Shown: positions 6,306 to 9,731 of the stretch, piece by piece
Layout: the number at the start of each line of letters is the position of its first letter
Numbering within the stretch: position 1 is the stretch's first letter
Made by a program: the position numbers and the translations under genes
Origin: JBHHYN01 sp046757565
GTDB taxonomy: Bacteria > Pseudomonadota > Gammaproteobacteria > Eutrophobiales > Eutrophobiaceae
DNA length: 9,731 nt
Assembly: GCA_046757565.1 (NCBI GenBank)
Contig: JBHHYN010000114.1
Location: 1-9,731 of the forward strand
Direction: 5' to 3'
Notes under the pieces: generated by a model
The model's input: only the letters and a program-made list of their open reading frames with translations
The model's database searches: none
What the model was told of the DNA's origin: nothing

Positions 6306-7673
6306 CATCAAACTATATATGAAAATAGCAGCAATAGCTGACGGTGCTATATAGCGCATGATAAACCGCCAGCTCCGGTAGACTATTATGTTGCTCGTAG
6401 AGAGTTCATCACGCGTTGCGTTCTCCGACATCATCCATCCCACGAAAATCGTAATCAGGAATGCGCTGATCGGAACCAGAAGGTTAACAGTGAAGTAATC
6501 AATTATGCGGAATACGGTCGCTTCACGAAACGGTCCGAACGCATCAAGTGGCTTGAAATCGGACCAGATATTGAATGAAAAAACCGAACCCAATCCTATG
6601 ATCCAGGCAAGGCCGCCGGCGGCAACCGACATCAGCGGCCGTGTCATCCCCTTATGTTCTTCCAGCCACGAGACTATGGATTCCAGCATTGATATCGAAG
6701 TGCTCAGGGCGGCAAAGAAAACCAGAATAAAGAACAGGGTCCCAAAGAAGCCGCCGGCCGGCATCCGTCCAAAAGCGATTGGCAGGGTTTCAAATATGAG
6801 ACCGGGACCGCTTGAGGCTTCAAGACTGTAGGTAAATACGAGCGGAAATATCGCGAGGCCGGCAAACAGGGCTACGACCGTGTCGGCAGTGGCGATCAAG
6901 GTTGCTGTAAACGGTATCGATGATTGCCTGCTCAGATAGGCGCCATAAGCGATAATACCGCCGCCGCCGACACTCAGTGAAAAGAAGGCCTGTCCGATAG
7001 CGAGCAGTACGACCTTTCCATCGATTCTGGAAAAATCAGTCGCGAACATGAAGCGTAATGCCCCACCGAAATCAGCGGTCACTGCTGCATAACCGACGAG
7101 GATAAAGAGAATCACGAACAGGGCCGGCATCATGAACTTTACTGCTTTCTCGACACCAGCGCGCACACCACGTGCAACGATGAAAATCGTAAACAGCATG
7201 AAAACACCATGCCAGAACATCATGCTGCCGGCACTGCCCTTAACGACGGCAAAGATTCGCCTTGATTCCTCAGGAGTAATTCCTGAAAACATACCGGAGG
7301 CGCTCTTCACGAGATAATCAAGCGTCCAGCCGGCCACTACGCTGAAAAAGGTGAGCGCCAGATAAGCCACAATAACGGTGAGCCAGCCCAGGTACTTCCA
7401 GTTCGGGCTTCGGCCTTCAGCCACTGCAAGCACTTGTGTGCTGTTGATCGGACTTTGCCTGCCACGGCGGCCAATCAATATCATGGCAATCATTGCCGGG
7501 ATCCCGAGACTGACGATGAAAAAAAGATATAACAGGACAAAGGCGCCACCGCCATTCTCACCAACAATGAAAGGAAAGCGCCAGATATTTCCCAGCCCTA
7601 CTGCACTCCCAATCGCCGCGTACACAAATCCCCATCTGGTCGCAAATTGTTCATGTTTTGCAGCGGGTTGCAT
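6300..7673 (-). CDS. NSS-family sodium-dependent amino-acid symporter
   Basis: This 457-residue inner-membrane protein belongs to the neurotransmitter:sodium symporter family (LeuT, MhsT, TnaT), which couples Na+ entry to uptake of neutral or aromatic amino acids and related compounds. The TM1 signature is clear: AIGSAVGLGNIWRFPF at 20-35 followed by GENGGGAF, holding the Na+ and substrate sites around the broken helix. TM6 carries QAFFSLSVGGGGIIAYGAY at about 228-246 (LeuT: FFTLSLGFGAIITYASY), and TM8 carries AALSTSISMLES, which forms part of the second Na+ site. About 12 membrane segments can be traced. I chose the ATG at 7673 over one at 7748 because GGAAGAG lies 7 bases before it, the protein then begins MQPAAKHEQFATRWGF like its relatives, and a promoter candidate falls within the longer reading frame. 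It is transcribed alone. Substrate is unknown; an amino acid is likely, tryptophan being one possibility. Confidence 0.93.
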   Translation of the reverse strand: MQPAAKHEQFATRWGFVYAAIGSAVGLGNIWRFPFIVGENGGGAFVLLYLFFIVSLGIPAMIAMILIGRRGRQSPINSTQVLAVAEGRSPNWKYLGWLTVIVAYLALTFFSVVAGWTLDYLVKSASGMFSGITPEESRRIFAVVKGSAGSMMFWHGVFMLFTIFIVARGVRAGVEKAVKFMMPALFVILFILVGYAAVTADFGGALRFMFATDFSRIDGKVVLLAIGQAFFSLSVGGGGIIAYGAYLSRQSSIPFTATLIATADTVVALFAGLAIFPLVFTYSLEASSGPGLIFETLPIAFGRMPAGGFFGTLFFILVFFAALSTSISMLESIVSWLEEHKGMTRPLMSVAAGGLAWIIGLGSVFSFNIWSDFKPLDAFGPFREATVFRIIDYFTVNLLVPISAFLITIFVGWMMSENATRDELSTSNIIVYRSWRFIMRYIAPSAIAAIFIYSLMK

Positions 7674-7723
7674 TATTAGGCTCTTCCGCAGAATCTGTTG
7701 GCTAACAAGAGGATCATGCCGTG

Positions 7724-7752
7724 AATTTAATTTGTAAGTGCAACTCAATCAA
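7724..7752 (-). promoter_or_regulatory. Candidate sigma70 promoter for the symporter gene
   Basis: On the minus strand TTGATT (7752-7747) and TAAATT (7729-7724) are 17 bp apart, each matching four of six consensus bases. Transcription would begin near 7717, giving a leader of about 43 bases to the ATG at 7673. Confidence 0.35.
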
Positions 7753-7801
7753 TTGGTACGAACGGCAAGCTGCGGTAGCATCCTTACCTTTCGTTCCAGC
7801 A

Positions 7802-7850
7802 AGAATGAGAGGTACTGATGAGACGCTACCCACAGATTCTTCTGAAGAGC
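7802..7850. repeat. Dispersed repeat, copy 2
   Basis: This segment matches window positions 4-52 in the same orientation: GAATGA, TACTG, ACCCAC, ATTCT and CTGAAGA recur in order, with a variable central 10-11 bases. Like copy 1 it is intergenic and lies downstream of a TonB-dependent receptor gene. It is diverged, so an old copy of a REP or miniature element is the likeliest explanation. Confidence 0.35.
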
Positions 7851-8017
7851 CCATTATTATTGTTACCTCGTAAACAATGACATTCTAATTCGTCAACACT
7901 GAATTATTCAAAAGCACAATAAAGTTATTGTAAGTGCGGGTGGTTCATAAACCAACGAATGAACAGCCGGTACGAGCCCATGGACGATTTGCATGGATGC
8001 CTGGAGGAAGTAAGTAG

Positions 8018-8063
8018 TACGATTCCGTGGATGGAATCGTAACGCCTCCTTCCTTGGAGGCGT
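8018..8063. terminator. Two tandem perfect hairpins downstream of the second receptor
   Basis: TACGATTCC (8018-8026) pairs with GGAATCGTA (8033-8041) as a 9-bp stem with a 6-base loop. ACGCCTCC (8042-8049) pairs with GGAGGCGT (8056-8063) as an 8-bp stem, also with a 6-base loop. They abut each other and begin 24 bases beyond the receptor stop codon. A terminator or 3'-end stabiliser for the receptor mRNA is likely, although no T run follows either hairpin. Confidence 0.5.
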
Positions 8064-8087
8064 CTGTGTTGAATCAAATATTTAAGA

Positions 8088-9731
8088 TTAATACGTCCAC
8101 TTGATCGTGGCGCCAAAGGTCCGTGGCCGCGCCGCGACAAGCGATGCCGGATCCTGGAACGTGGCAATACCGTCCTGTACCGCCAGTTCATCGCCAATGT
8201 TCTTTATATAGGCGCCAACCGTGAAGTGCTGATTGATCTCCACATTGGCAATGATATTGCCGATGACATACGAATCAAGTTTTAGATTGAACAGGCTGTT
8301 GGCACGAAACTCCGTGTTACTGTCACCCCGGAAGGTGACATCGCCGATCAGCGTCAGCGGCCTGCCGAACAGGTTCGTGCGGTATTTTGCCGAACCAAAC
8401 AGCTGCACATCCGGGATGTTGGGGATCTCGTCCCCATCCAGTCCGGCGATGATCAACGACGATGCGCCGGGCAGGACAGGCTGGTCCTGGGTCAACTCAT
8501 GACTGATATAGTAGGTCCCGGTGAAGCTCAGTTCGAGCTCCTCCAGGGGCAGCCAGTCCAGGGCCCACTCAATCCCGTTCACCTCGGCTTTGCCGCCGTT
8601 GGTGGTGAAGGGGATATTGCCGACCGGGTCGCGCGGTTCGACCTGGATATCATTCCAGTCAATCAGGAAGCCGGTGACGTTCACCTGCAGACGGTTGTCC
8701 AGCCACCTGGACTTGATGCCGAACTCGTAGTTGTTCACCTCATCGGAGGAGAAGGTGGCGGGTATGCCGGCCGCAAAAGGCTGATTACCGTTGTTAATGC
8801 CCCCAACGCGGAACCCTTCCGAATAGAGGGCATAGAGCATGACGTCCTCCATGACGTTATAGGAGAGGCTCACCTTCGGCCGGATGGTATTGTCGTTGGT
8901 CTGGATCAGACCGATTGCATTACCGTTAAAGTTGGTGCCAATCTGCGTACCCGCCACAGGACCGGATGCCCCGCCGAAATTATGCAGCGTCTGTTGTACG
9001 GATTCCAGTTCGACTTCAAAGGCGCGCAGACCGGCGACCAGTTGCCAGCCCTTGTAGTCAAGGGTGGCTTCGCCATATACAGCCTTCTGTTTGATCTCAT
9101 CGCTGCGATCGCGCGCAAAGAAAATGGTGCCACCGCCGAAGAAATCATTGGAATTAAGGGGATTGAAGGCGACACCGTTGCCGTTACCGTCCAGTGTCGG
9201 CACCTGCACCTGGAAGTCGTTCTCGTCCTTCTGATAGTAAAAGCCGGTCACAAAATTCAACGGCCCATCAAACGAGGAGGCAAACCGCGCCTCCACCATG
9301 GTCGTCTCGTACGATTGCGGCTGGATGGTGGCGCCGGGGGCAGGCACACCAAAGAAGAGCAGGACCGGGGTGCTGTCGAACCTGAAGATGATGTCGTGGT
9401 CGAAGAAGCTCGCTGACACCGTGGCGGTACCGAAATCGAACTGGTACGCGGCCGTGCCGCCGAAGAGTTCCACATCGTCGTCGCGCTGGTTGTTGGTGAT
9501 GTCGGCATTGACGAAATCATCGGTGGGTGTTAATGCCGGTAGACCGGGGAGCGGCACAGGTGGCCCCGGTGGCCCTGACGCTATGGTAGCCGCCAGCAGC
9601 GCTGGGGACAGGTTCGGCCAGGCAGGGGTCCCTGCACCCGTAAAACGTGATGTGCCGCCTGTATCCAGCTTCTGCTTCAGATAGAGGCCATCCAGAGTGA
9701 AGCGGTCCGTGGGGGTCCAGCGGAGCATGAC
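8088..9731 (-). CDS. TonB-dependent outer-membrane receptor (N-terminus beyond the window)
   Basis: This is the barrel part of a second TonB-dependent receptor. The frame is open to the window edge, and the Met at 9728 is preceded in frame by Val, so it is an internal residue; the signal peptide, TonB box, plug domain and first strands lie outside. The visible 547 residues show the alternating strands and loops of the barrel, including VMLYALYSEGFRVGG, NNYEFGIKSRWLDNRLQVNV and DWNDIQVEPRD, which match the same places in the first receptor (MNLYAIVSKGYKAGG, WSVEGGVKSEWFDHRLRLNA). The C-terminus RTFGATIKWTY ends in an aromatic residue as required by the BAM machinery. A Pro/Gly-rich loop, SGPPGPPVPLPGLPALTP, lies near the left part of the visible protein (genome 9525-9578). 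The two receptors are distant homologues and not a recent duplication. Ligand unknown. Confidence 0.93.
   Translation of the reverse strand, partial: VMLRWTPTDRFTLDGLYLKQKLDTGGTSRFTGAGTPAWPNLSPALLAATIASGPPGPPVPLPGLPALTPTDDFVNADITNNQRDDDVELFGGTAAYQFDFGTATVSASFFDHDIIFRFDSTPVLLFFGVPAPGATIQPQSYETTMVEARFASSFDGPLNFVTGFYYQKDENDFQVQVPTLDGNGNGVAFNPLNSNDFFGGGTIFFARDRSDEIKQKAVYGEATLDYKGWQLVAGLRAFEVELESVQQTLHNFGGASGPVAGTQIGTNFNGNAIGLIQTNDNTIRPKVSLSYNVMEDVMLYALYSEGFRVGGINNGNQPFAAGIPATFSSDEVNNYEFGIKSRWLDNRLQVNVTGFLIDWNDIQVEPRDPVGNIPFTTNGGKAEVNGIEWALDWLPLEELELSFTGTYYISHELTQDQPVLPGASSLIIAGLDGDEIPNIPDVQLFGSAKYRTNLFGRPLTLIGDVTFRGDSNTEFRANSLFNLKLDSYVIGNIIANVEINQHFTVGAYIKNIGDELAVQDGIATFQDPASLVAARPRTFGATIKWTY

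Larger units (their letters stand above)
7753..8087. other. Non-coding gap between symporter and second receptor
   Basis: This 335-bp stretch holds no convincing gene. It contains the second copy of the left-edge repeat (7802-7850), a small inverted repeat TGGTT-cata-AACCA near 7943-7956, and two strong tandem hairpins at 8018-8063 just downstream of the receptor stop. A frame through 7925-8197 on the minus strand overlaps the receptor end and looks like random arginine-rich translation. Confidence 0.6.

Noticed and set aside
7674..7748. Upstream ATG for the symporter at 7748
   Set aside because: The extra 25 residues are not family-like, they overlap a promoter candidate, and the ATG at 7673 has a good GGAAGAG site 7 bases before it.
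7925..8197. Minus-strand frame of 90 codons
   Set aside because: It overlaps the end of the second receptor in another frame, is arginine-rich without any domain, and runs through the tandem hairpins.
8499..9416. Long plus-strand open frame of 305 codons
   Set aside because: It is antisense to the second receptor's barrel, and its Gly/Val/Asp-rich translation is a mirror of the receptor codons.

Overview
The window reads as chromosomal accessory DNA from a Gram-negative bacterium, most likely a Pseudomonadota and perhaps a marine or environmental gammaproteobacterium. The support is two TonB-dependent outer-membrane receptors, purine-rich ribosome binding sites, a moderate GC content with AT-rich intergenic gaps, and a 'GGGAATGAC' REP-like motif at the left edge. 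The genus cannot be told from this sequence. No rRNA, tRNA, transposase, integrase, CRISPR array or transcription regulator was found.

Layout, left to right: a REP-like repeat fragment (about 1-56); a complete TonB-dependent receptor on the minus strand (112-2565); a 386-bp AT-rich divergent control region with two operator-like palindromes; an ACMSD-type metal-dependent amidohydrolase/decarboxylase on the plus strand (2952-3938); a short convergent gap with a hairpin; an arylformamidase-like alpha/beta hydrolase on the minus strand (4027-4896); a 184-bp divergent control region; a probable small basic protein (5081-5287) ending one base before a cytosolic reductive-dehalogenase-like double [4Fe-4S] protein (5289-6275); an NSS-family sodium:amino-acid symporter on the minus strand (6300-7673); a roughly 400-bp gap with a promoter, a second copy of the left-edge repeat and two tandem hairpins; and the C-terminal two thirds of a second TonB-dependent receptor on the minus strand (8088 to the window end).

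One reading of the set is uptake and breakdown of a small, possibly aromatic or halogenated compound. The receptors would bring it across the outer membrane and the sodium symporter across the inner membrane. The formamidase-like hydrolase and ACMSD-like enzyme would act on amide, ester or carboxylate groups, and the corrinoid/Fe-S protein could do a reductive step. The formamidase/ACMSD pairing recalls the tryptophan-kynurenine pathway, but its other enzymes are not here, so this is a hypothesis. The most unusual points are the stripped-down reductive-dehalogenase-like protein with a coupled small gene, a terminator-like hairpin inside its predicted coding start, a nine-G tract in the ribosome-binding position of the first receptor, and collagen-like Gly-Pro-Pro loops in both receptors.
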